Source of the DNA: Membranipora membranacea
Taxonomy: Eukaryota > Bryozoa > Gymnolaemata > Cheilostomatida > Membraniporidae
Direction: 5' to 3'
Assembly: GCA_914767715.1 (NCBI GenBank)
Contig: OU612069.1
Location: forward strand, 18,413,387-18,473,386
Length of the DNA stretch: 60,000 nt
A model generated the notes under the pieces. The model did no database searches, was not told the DNA's origin, and saw only the letters and a list, made by a program, of their open reading frames with translations. The position numbers and the translations under genes are program-made. Shown piece by piece: positions 25,262 to 36,900 of this stretch. How positions within the stretch are numbered: the first letter of the stretch is position 1; each line of letters starts with the position of its first letter.

Positions 25262-28155
25262 TCACAAGACTTTTACGCATGCAAACTCCTTATTACCAGT
25301 ACAGCCAATATCGTCGATTAAATAATTAGTTCGCCAAAGCTGTGTACAGGGACCATTACCGTCCGGCTGCGATGCACTCCACAATATATCAGAAGTGTTG
25401 TCAGGCCAACGATAAGTGCCATTTATCTGGAAAGCTGCTATCCAAATTCCATTACCATTACCCCAAAACCCTGCAATATGAGAATTCAAGTTCAGAATAG
25501 GTCAATCGATAGCACAATCATGTGGTAAACCTGAATGATACTTTCTCTAACAACTTGCGATGTCATAGTTCAAATAGCAAACAACTTGAAATCGCAAGCT
25601 TTGTCTGGCTCTCGTATTTGCCACCAACTTTCTCTCAGTCTGTAGGGAAGCCAGAGCACGCCGAGGACATCACAAGTGTCTGGTGGCCATTAGATTGTGG
25701 CAGAATTGGCCCCCGGAAGCTCACACACTTGCATGCTAGAGTCATTTGCATAATTTAACTGAGCTAACTCATATCTAATATTTAATCCAGCAATCTAGGT
25801 TTACGCTTCCAGAACCAAGACTACATGAAAAAAAAACTGTTTCTGTTCTTCCGGGGTTGATTCCTTGCTCACTCATTTTATTATGCCACAGGGAAGCATC
25901 ACAGTGCTGTGTCCATCTTGTAAAAAAGCAATGGAAGTAAATAGACTAGCAAAATAAACCTGAGTAAGTGGCTACTGATAACTCCAATAGAACGAAAAAT
26001 AGTTTCATTGCCTGACAATATCAGGTCAGCTTTCCGCATCTTGTGTTTTATTGGACTAACCTGTATCTGGGTTTTCTGCAAGGGACCTGAATACATCAAT
26101 TGACTCTTGGCTTTGGAAACTTGCTAATTCGGCTCCATTATCCTCACAGAGCACTACAGCATCTTCTCTTAAGGCTGCTGGAAATAGTTTAATACATCTC
26201 CCGTTGGCTTTATCTGCATACCATCTGTCATCTTCGTCACAAGAAGGGATTTCGTAACTTACTGCAAAATGTAACCGAATGAACAAAACAACCTCTTGAT
26301 TATTTCATACATTATTGGTATTTTGCTTCATCGTCCCATTTGGGATCATTTCTGCAGCAAAGGCACCAGAGATATTTTCATAAGTTTGCGGTAAGTTGGG
26401 CCAGTAAGACTCGTAGCACTGAGAGCAAGAACGTTGAACAAATGATTAAGTTTTGTCAACAGTTTCTAGAAATGCCTTTCTTCAGGCATTTATTCTCTTC
26501 GACAGAATTGTGATGAAATTGTTTTACATGACTACTGGAATACAATATGCTTTGAGCTTTTTTTGCATCTTACCTGACATGTAAACAGACTCGCCGTCAT
26601 TGATCACACAGTACGAGTCCCTTGCAAAACCCGAGTCCATCACCACTGAGCCGAGTGTACATGTACTGTTACTCGTTATGTATCCAATACCTTCACAGTT
26701 AGATGAAGAAATGCACCTGAGGAGGCAGCCATTGACTGAGTCTACTCCATGTGAGCTTATTATATCTGATACCCTCAGACAGTGCTGCTGCTTTATTGAG
26801 AACATGGCTTGATTGTGGAGTTTGCTGCCTGCAAACTGAAAAGAAACAAAGAATACTAGGCTCAATTGATGCCCCGGGCGTTCTCCAACTTCCCTGAAAA
26901 TTGAGAGCAACTTAGCGCCTAATATGGCGCCTGCCTCCTTAAAAAGTGGCAAACAACCACAAAAATTATATTTTGATATTTGATGCGTAATGATGAACTC
27001 CGTCTAAATTTGGATGTTATAAATCAATGTTAAATTTGAAAATTTTAATTATTTCTCTCACAAACTCTCTTCCACCATTTTGTTTCGGTAACACAAATAC
27101 CAGTACTCTCCAAATAAATATAATATTAAAAAAAAAAGATCTATAAAATAATTTTTTTCTAGAATCAAAGCAGTTATCTTTTGTTCTGTCAATATTAATA
27201 TATTAACAGTCATCTCAGATACACAATCATCTACAACAACAATATTATTGCTTTCGATAGAAATAAAGCATTTTCTTTGCGATTAAGATTGAGAGTTTAT
27301 TGCACCCATAGGGTGGAGGGGCTACTGACTGCCATGTGGTGCAGATCCCAAGCTTATACCTTTAATTTCTATTTCTGAGGATGTTGCCTACTGATGAAGG
27401 TCAATTGCATCTTGATACATACTTAGTGGTGCCAATGTTGTCTTTTACTTTAAAGCACCTTTATTTTTAGGATTGAATGGAGAAAATTTAAACCTAGGAT
27501 AAAACATTTATAAAAAAAAGTGTCTCTCAGTAAACAATACAGATGGGTATTCTCAAAATTTGCAGATTTTATTTCAACCACAATTGAGCCCATTGTACCC
27601 ATACAAGGCATATTGATAAATAATGCTCAAAGGCAGGGTTGAATCCAGATAACTTTCGTTCTCAATGATTTTACCAAGGTCATGAAGCACCGATATTATT
27701 ATATATCACTCCCTCTTCATAATCAATTCGACCAGGAAAGGGAAGGTTTGACACACAAATAGTGATTTCTTGTAAATAGATGCAAGTTTACCCTCTACTG
27801 AACCTGCATTATTTAGTTGCTCAGCGGCCAACCATTGTGAAACTTTGAGCTGTCAAACTATATTAGAGCATGAATACAATAGGGAGCTTGATCACGCTGT
27901 ACGAAATAGAGGTCAAGTTGCTATAAATACTATTGATCAGTATAATAAAATGAAAATCAAAGCGCTACCTTATCTGCTATCATGAACATTTGTTTTACAC
28001 TTACCTACTTCATATAGATCAGTATAAAACCATATGTTCATATATAAGGTAATCTTTTGAGATATTGACATGTAACTCTATTCACATACCTTTAAGACCA
28101 TCAACAGATAAACGGCTTGAAGATAGGAGCGAGTGTTTTCAGCTGAATTGGTCAT
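25262..28155 (-). CDS. Secreted PAN/apple plus C-type lectin protein, 4 exons
   Basis: Exons on the minus strand: 28155-28090, 26835-26574, 26261-26061 and 25470-25262. Lengths and phases (0,1,1) give 245 codons plus stop. Exon 1 supplies a hydrophobic leader (SYLQAVYLLMVLK), probably a signal peptide. Exon 2 is a PAN/apple module with six cysteines (QHCLRV, NGCLLRC, SNCEGIGY, STCTLG, SYCVIND). Exons 3 and 4 form a C-type lectin domain: CDEDDRWYADKANGRCIKLF, LCEDNGAELASF, then WIAAFQINGTYRW, ASQPDGNGPCTQLW, IDDIGCTGNKEFACV. The sugar-site motif is not classical EPN or QPD-with-WND: QPDGNG is present, but the WND position reads IDD, so calcium-dependent sugar binding is uncertain. Likely an extracellular recognition protein. 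Confidence 0.85.
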
Positions 28156-28849
28156 CTCAGAATGATAGTGTTCGGTCCGACATGTGAGGGAGCAAGCTCA
28201 ACTCAGAAATAAATGTTCTCATTGAAAACATTAGTCATTTTATGACTTGATAGTCATTGATTGCAAATTATATCATGACGTGCATGTTAGGTTATTACTT
28301 CAAAACAATAATTAATCCTTTAGCATTTCAAGTGGGATTGTGTGCTCGCTTCAAATATTGGCATTGATTGATTTCATATTGCATTTTAGGAAATTTTAAT
28401 CCATACTATTTCATGACATTTGTAAACTAATACCGATTCCCAGGTGTCATATTCATTTCTAACATTGACTGAAGAGATAAAATATAATTTATTTATGATG
28501 TGATTGGAATGTAAAATGTATTTTTAATGGTGCCATATTTATTTTTGTTGCACTTTCCCAAGTAAGACCTTGTCAAGACCCACACAGTCCGCAAGCAATT
28601 AGTGGGCGCACTAAGTTATGTTTGCTTTGCGCAAACATTGCGAGACACAAAAAGCATGATGTTTTGATTCATCTTGTATGGCACAAAGCCTAATTTGAAA
28701 CTCTTCATCTTATCTTTTATTTGATACAACCAATGCAATCAAGCGCTCATACTATAAATGTCACAGTTAAAATTCATTCAAAGACTTAACCTCCAAACCA
28801 TAAGGAACAAAGCAATGAATTAAATAAGAGACCACTATTGCTTTTGCAG
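28156..28849. other. Intergenic gap between head-to-head lectin loci
   Basis: Upstream of both the minus-strand lectin gene and the plus-strand lectin copy. I found no signal-peptide or PAN exon for the plus-strand copy here; any shared promoter would lie in this gap. Confidence 0.5.
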
Positions 28850-29891
28850 TTGACTATGAGAGTCCCCCCTGCGACAAGAATGCTGGTTGGTTTCTCAAAA
28901 CAGTCAGTAACATGTGTATGAAAGTATTTCCATCAAAAATTAAGGACGAGGCGGAAAAAACTGTGGAATAAACAAAGCAGAAATTGCAAGCTTTCCTAGC
29001 CAGGAGTCAATTGATGCATTCAGAACACTTTTAGAGGACAGCGGAACAGGTGGGTGGTAATCCATACCTAAATTCAGGATTGAGATCAGAGGAAGAAATA
29101 TATAAAAGTCTCCAGTGGTGTAAGCGGACTTTTTTTTTTGCACTCTACTCTCTGGGTTGAAAATCGTTTTGAGAACTTTTTGCAATTTCTAGATCAAATT
29201 ATGCAGAAATATTGATCTGTAATAGTACCATTGATATCTGGTCAAAAGAGACAAATCGACAATGTTTGTGAACAGAATCCAGTGGGAACTGTGTTCTAAA
29301 GGTTCCCCTCTATATTTTTTTGCGGGAACTCAGTTCCCATCAGTTCCTACTCACTCAGAACACCTGCATGTCTCCAATGTATCACTGATTATCGGCATTG
29401 CTCTTTAAGAACTGTCATGGCAAAAAGTTTTAGTTATCAGTAATATTATCACCAACTCGTGTCAAGTAGACAGAAAAGCATTTTCCTGTCAGTGGTATGT
29501 CTGTTTCAAATGTTTCAATTCTTAGTTTTGTTGATATTCTTAGACATGCTACCGTGACACAGAAATCTAATAATGTTATGAGTGTGCACACTAATTAATG
29601 GCATTCTTTATTGACACAGTAAAATGTCCTGATATCAGTTCACTCTGTATTTACTGTGCTACAGGGTTTGTTGTTAACAGTAATGGAATTTGGACCTCGG
29701 CGATGCGATTTAAGTGGCCGGGCAACACATCATTCATCAAGTGGAATGGTAACGAGCCCTCTGGTAACGGTCCCTGTACACAACTTTGGATAGACAGTCT
29801 TTCAATCGATGATGTTCAATGCGATTATCGCAAAGAGCTTTCGGTTCGAGGGAATTATAACACAGTCAAACAAACAGGAAAAGTGACGTGA
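28850..29891 (+). pseudogene. Second C-type lectin domain copy, frame-shifted
   Basis: Exon 28850-29049 parallels exon 3 of the neighbouring lectin gene: YESPPCDKNAGWF then, after a frame change, INKAEIASFPSQESIDAFR. It is 200 nt against 201 in the paralogue. The slip falls in the A6 run at 28955-28960, and a seventh A would restore both frame and a Cys where the paralogue has one. The second exon, from 29665, parallels exon 4 (NSNGIWTSAMRF, EPSGNGPCTQLW, IDDVQCDYRKE). The final cysteine is lost and the frame ends at 29891. No leader or PAN exon seen. Either a decayed duplicate or a gene with an assembly error. Confidence 0.7.
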
Positions 29892-30981
29892 ATGGAATGG
29901 TGCAGGAAGTGTGTCAATGACGTGATGAGAGGCATTCAAATATTATTTTTAAAACTCTTGATGACGTCATTTGCTAATCACTTTTGAAAACAATTGTGCT
30001 TTTATACCTTGTACAAACGATGCTCTTGGAACTCAATTGAGTCATATTAAGTCTTACCATGCAGCCAATCAATAGAATTGTTAATGAGTTTTCAAACAAG
30101 TTCACTGCATGTTATAGATTTTCATACGCCACATTGGCGTTATGTACAAACAAACAGGAAATGGACAGAAATGATATTTATATATTATCATGTGAAATTG
30201 TTGGTATTATCATTATCCTCTTTCCTCTCTAAGTGAATTTCTGTTTCAATGATCCTTTTGATCCAGGATCGAATGTAGGACAACTTGTTTACTGACATCA
30301 CATTTCATCTGCCCTGATAAATCACATGTCGTCTGTGACTAATCATCAGGACTTCACACAATATCTTTCGATTTTTGTTGTCAAGTCATTGCTCCTTGTA
30401 AAATTCAAGTATGTCAATAAAAAAAAAAGAATATTCCATTTTCCCAAACAGTTATTATGATGTATGGAACTCTTTTTTGCATTATTCCACTTTTATTAAT
30501 ATCGTGTCATTGCATTATTACCAAATATATATTGTCTTCATTCATTAAATTTAAACTTTGGATTGTGATTTATATTATGTGGCATGAGATTATCTGCACA
30601 AAACAATGACACCACGCTAAACAACATAACTGATTGTACAATTAATTCTCTTTGTTGCGCTAAACAAGAGAAGGGAGAAAAAATAAGAGAAAAGACATTC
30701 TACCCCGTCACATCATACAAGAATGCGCACAATAGAAAACTGGAAAACAAGTTATTGACAAATTATTATTATTAAAAAATATGCCCAGAAAGTGGACTAG
30801 ACATTTGCAGATCCTCAATCACAACTTAACCTTGTACCATTGGTGTCAGCAATTTAAAGTCTGACAGATATTGCAAGGGTGATTTGACCCACTGACTCTG
30901 GCCAATATAATCGGGGCTAAATCTCTTTTGGTGTCGCTGCAGTTTTGAATGGCACATGATCTTACTAAGCGAATGTTAAGG
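29892..30981. other. Intergenic, nothing recognised
   Basis: AT-rich gap between the lectin copy (+) and the 3' end of the acid phosphatase gene (-). TTTATT near 30491 could be a polyadenylation signal for the phosphatase. No coding or repeat structure seen. Confidence 0.5.
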
Positions 30982-33900
30982 CTAGCTGCACCTATGCTCT
31001 GTCAGGTCTGTAATATTTCTCATACTATGATCATGCTGTACTAACGTAAAGTCATCCATCGGCTGATCACTGATAGACATTACCTGCTGCCAGTTTAGGT
31101 GTGTTGTGTTTATAATGTTGAGTCGTCCGTATCCATTAAGTCCTGGCAGCCATGATCTGAAAGTAAGCACTGATTTATAAGACAACAAATATTTCGCTTA
31201 TCAAAAGACTAAGGCTTTAATGAGATAGATCCAAAGTTATATTATGGCCGACAATCTGATAAAGTGGTTGAGCCTTCTGAAGGTTTAGATCACACAAAGG
31301 CATGACATGATGAGTTGAGTCATGTTTTACGCAGTTGTACGAGCATGTGATCAGCAAGAGCGCAAAGAGCAATTGAATATGATATTGATTTCTTTTGGGA
31401 TCATCAAACATTAACATTTGAACACAGAAACAAGAGGAAATGACTCCCTATCGCATCTCATGATATGCTACGCGGTCATTGTGGCAATGTAACAAAAGGC
31501 ACAGTTTTAGCCATTTACATTATCCAGACAGCCGGAAAATAGGAACAATGAACATGCAAACAAAATAGTAAATCGCATATATGGAATTATTACTCAATTG
31601 GAAATCTAAGATTCCAAAACAACAATATTTCTTCCCCTAGCCAACCTAACTAGCTACTCGGAACAATCAGATTCCTAATGCCATTATATCTCTGATACTG
31701 ACACTAGATACCCCTTACCTTTTAGCAGACCAATGACCTTTAGGGCTCAAGATAACATCCGCACACATCATTTCTCGCTCATTACACCCTGCTGAACCTG
31801 CTATTATATGTACTGGGGCCTTAGGGTTGTGATAACCACAATCTGTCTGTGTCCCTGTAAACACAATAAGCTGCACTGTAAATCACATATTATACACTGA
31901 CAATCAGATCACACACATACGATCAAGGCTTCAACTGCCTTAATTGTGGCAACGTATGTCAATCTTGTATCCGTCCAACAAGCCATCAGAGAGCTCACAA
32001 CAAGCAAGCGGTAGCCTACTGGCGAGGCAAGAGATTACAGACAGCATACGAAAGATACACTGTTGCAAATCTGTATTGTATTACATGAAAGTAATTTCCT
32101 GAAAAAGGCCAATTTTGCATTCAACTGTTTTGTGCCGAGCTGCATAATTGAATAATGTGTGTATTATGGTTGCGCTTGATATTCACTTTTGAATATGAAA
32201 AGGCAGATGAACTTGGATTATTGTAGATTCATCGACAGATTGTGAGTTTAGACCTAGCAGAATGGCTATTGAGTGCAATATGTCGAGTCAAAACTCTGAT
32301 ATCAAGTTAAATAAGTTATTTGTGCAAACAATATTTCACAGGAGATCTAATTCCCTACTGATATATCACCAGGAAATGTTTCAAGATACACTTAAATTGA
32401 TCTGTTTGCTCAGTCAAATATTCAACATGTCTCACCAGTCGTACATTTAAACAAGAATCTGAAACGGGAACTTCAAAATCAAACAAAGTTTAGCTCACTA
32501 TATAAAATTATAAATATATAGTCGCATGGCTGTCAGACGTCAGTTGCACTTTATTTCCTGACTGTGTCGTCAGATTGAACGATGAAATGTCCCTATTTAT
32601 TTTCTAACAAATATTGTCTGATGCAGAGGTGCTATGATTTAGATCAGATTAGATCCAGTCTACCTGCACTCGGTTTTGCTCCCCCCCCCCAACTGAAAAG
32701 CCGCCTGTTCACATGCGACCTGTGGTTGTAGGGGAGCGATTCACAATGCAGGCAACCTGGATCAAATTTGTGATGAATAAATCGAGCACTAGACCACTTG
32801 CTTATGTCTTTGTGAACTTGATGTGTAGTGTGGGAGGGAGGTTACAAATTCCAGCATATTTTTGCGATCACCTAACAAGGAAATTGATTGTTAGACGTAG
32901 TCATCACAAAATGAGTCATGAGCTTCAAATATCCTATTGAGTCAACAATCAAGTTCACATCACATCGTTGAGTGTTCAGGACCATAGATCTGTTTCTCGC
33001 CGTTGGCTCGAGCTGCAAAACTTTCCATCCCAGAATAGTATAAGTGACAAGCTCTGTATATTTTGCGCGCAAGGGAGCAATTTTGGTATATTACTTTTGG
33101 TGCAGAAGATATTTTCTTCCAGCTTGTCATGCACGAGTTCTCAATATCAACGAAAACTTCGTCAAGAGCTAGTAGACTTGTGATAAAAATAACAAATACC
33201 CTCACATACCATTGTAGAGAGGATATAGCCTTTCATATGAATGTTCGTGAGCTTCTATGATGAGATCGACTCCCTGTGTATGAAATAGTCTCTCTAGGTT
33301 GTACGGCTCCTGTTGCATACTTGATATCTGAAACGATGCAATATGATTAATGAATACATCAAATGGGATAATTATTGGCAGTAAATGTCTGTCAATTCGT
33401 TCAATTCCCGGCGCCGGCAGTCATTTCTGATTTGGTACTGGCACACCATTCATCCTTGCCAGGTTCTTGCGGAACGGGACCAAAAATACCGGAGGTCCAC
33501 TGTGTGTTTGCACACCCCACACGCAGTAAAAAGAACCCCCTCTGCCTCTTCTATATAAAGAGTAGCCTGATTTCCGGCGGGCATGGGTATAGGGTGCGGC
33601 ATGAGTACTATGGGTCCCGGTCCCTGTACCCAAGAGAGGAAACTCTCTCCGCTTCAAAGATGATGAAAGGTCCGTCAAAAACCTGTTCCTCACACTCACC
33701 ACCTTGATTGTTCAGATTGTATATCTGATGCCCTGTTATCCAGTCAGGAAACTTTAGCACACGGGGTAACAAATAAGCCAGGTTATTGTTGTTGCTCTCA
33801 TTGGTACGAGAAATTGAAACTTGGAGTTATCCACTCAATAGCCAATTGCTACCATTTTTGCACTACCGCTCTTCAGAGAATTTCTAGGGGCTGAAGTTAG

Positions 33901-36900
33901 TTCAAATAGTGACCTGAGTACATTTAATGTGGAGCGGTTACTGTGATAAACAAGTGGGATAACAAGTGAACAAACAATAGAGGAAAACAAAAACAATTTT
34001 TTTCCTCACAATTCAAGCAGAGGATAGAAATCAAAGATTTCAGTACAGTTTTGATTCTTGGACATTAATAAGCTCGCATATTTGTGCCTAATTAATTGAT
34101 AAGTTCTCAATCATGAACATTCTAACACATTAAATTTACACAATATGTTCTAATTTCAAACAATTTTCTTGCATTAGCAGTTGCTACTCCATGATCTCAT
34201 GCACAATTTCATTATTTCGTATGATGTGTTAGTGGGCAAGGGGGGGGGGTTGTTGGAATCAGGGAAACTTACATCTTTCGTACAATCATCACGATTTTCA
34301 TTAGAGCAGTACATGGGTCTGTGTCCGAAGACTATAATCCACGGCCTCTCTGCTCTGTTCCTGAAATATTAACAAAACTATGCCTTTTACTTTGAACGAT
34401 TGAAAATTACCTCCGAGAAAGATGATGGAGGCAAAATGTAAAGCTAAACGTCATATGTGAGGGTGATATCGATAAAAGCGCTAAATTTCGATTTGTTGTA
34501 TAATTTTTCAAGAACTGTCCCCTCTTGGTAAATGTTCACTCAACAGATTGACAGTGATGTTATAAGTCTATCATATGTGAGAATTCCACAACTCACACTA
34601 ATTTACTTTGTCTGTTTTAAGATTCAGAGACTGATTATTACCAAGTGTGTGTTTTTCCAATGAATTGTGCATTCCAGCTCTTTCAAGTTTGTCAATATAA
34701 CATAGACATAGATATCTAAACTGTGAAAATGTGTGTCAATTCTCACTATTTCATGCTGTCTTCAGTGCAAGCATTCATCAATTACACCTTCGAGCTTCAC
34801 CACAGTTTCAACATAAGACAATTTTTCTATGTCGCTTCCAGACACAACTTATTCTTTTGAGACAGCTTTTCATGCGAGAAATACTTTTGGAGAATACTAC
34901 TACTGATGCTAACAAGGTGTTGTAACCGAAAAATAGGGCTGCCTCATCCGAGTAGTTATATCGGCTATTTGGTCTCATTTTCATGAATTACAGAGTCACC
35001 ACTTACGTGTTAGCTTTCTGTAGATCTTCAGTCAGCCACTCATACTGATTAGCTACATAAGCTTGATCATAAGTAAAGTATACTTCTGTCGAGTAACTTA
35101 TGATATGGGCTAATCCTATATCAAAACTATACCACATCTACAAAATAACAAAACAGTACAGTACATATATGCATGCAGCTCTGCAAAATCAAGGATAAGG
35201 CACCAGAACGGTAGCAGGTACCAATCTATGTGAATGTACCTATCTATGTAACCTGTCAGGTAGGCAAGTGTTGGCCCCGAACAGTTCATAGCAGAGTAAT
35301 GGACATTCAAGTACCGCTAAAGTTTGAAAGTCATTATGTCAAATAGCTCGACATGTATTCCACCGGAGTATTTGTTGCCTTAGGGCAGGTCGGAGCACAG
35401 CTGGGGGCCAACCAAGCCCTAGTAGTTGATGGGCTGCAGTCGGATTTGAACACACAACCTTCAACCTTGAATATGCTGAAGGACTGGCGCTCTAAGTAAC
35501 TGAGCCACCTCCTACTTCTAAAGTACCAACACTATTTCATTGTTTACCTTGTACAGTGGTATAGGCCAATAAGTATGAGGGGAGCTGAACTTAGATCTGT
35601 AGTGGATAAAGTCTCCATGTATCTCATGATTACCAGGGGTGTGCATATAAGGTAAACGGCTGGCTATAGGCTCTATCCTGTTCATGAAATCATCTCCTGC
35701 AAAACAAACATAGGTAATTTATTAGACGAATAGAAGGAAAAGGATGAGGGCTCAATCTTTTTTTCGGCACTATTCGGAAAACATTCCGCTACTGGAATGA
35801 AATAGACTGCCAATAAAAGTGTAAAAAAAAAAAAAAAAAATCATGTATTCTTCATACATCATCCACTTCATGGTGTCGATATAGGTTCTAAGTTGACCAG
35901 AGACATGTCAATAGCACTGAGAGTAGTTGAGTGGTATAAAATCTTCATAGAATTAATGACTGACATGCTAAGCACTCAACGCCTGCTGAAAAACTTGCAT
36001 TATTACCTATAGAACACTGAATGTCATTAGTATGTTCATTTCTATCTATTTATCATATGATCCAATGCTACATTCCCTAGAACTGTGTACCATAATTTCT
36101 AATAAGTCTGTGGTTATGCTGTTAAGGATAAAACATTAATTTCGGTATAGTCCTGATAACTTTGGGTTTATCAAAGTGTGGATGTATGCCGGGAGGTAGA
36201 CGCCAATAGAGGATTTCTTGAGAGTATCAAATGTTACCACGGATGTGTTAAGTTATGGATGTGGTTGGTGATATAATCTTTTCAGACTGGTTTTGAGGCT
36301 TTGAATTGCTTGGAGTTAGCGCCCGCACTGAATGGTAAAAGTTTCAAATACTTTAGGAGTTGCCCCTTTTTTGTGAGGGTGGGGACAACTTCACCACCAA
36401 CTAAAGCGTACTCATAGATGGACCAGGGGGTTTGGGACAAACTCCCTGGATAAAACAGTCGTGACAATATTGTTTATCAACTTGCCATTTTGCTATCACT
36501 TCCCTTTTAGTTGAGGTTCTTTTTCAAGAAGCTCAGAGGAGGATGTTTACTTCAGATATAGCTGGCTCTGGAAATCCATGTCAAGTCAATGGATACATGC
36601 AACTAGGTAAACTGCTGAAGTCTTTGTATATGAAATCAACTGGAATTATTGACTGTAGAAATACCCTACCACCTACACACAGGTATATATTGTAGGGGTC
36701 CTAAACCACAAAAAAACCTGTCAGTGTCTAATGCTGTGAGTGACCTGACCTTGAGCCAGGTTTTATTGTGTTAAAGATTTTTCTACCTGACCCATACCTC
36801 TGCGACCACCATCATCATAAAAGTTATAAGCAAAGTCTCCTACATGTAACACTGCGTCGTAATGTCCAGATTTAGCCTCAGATATTAGTCTGGATACTGT

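Noticed and set aside
33375-33707. Long open frames on both strands
   Set aside because: They lie in a GC-rich repeat-like block inside a phosphatase intron, where stop codons are rare because of base composition.
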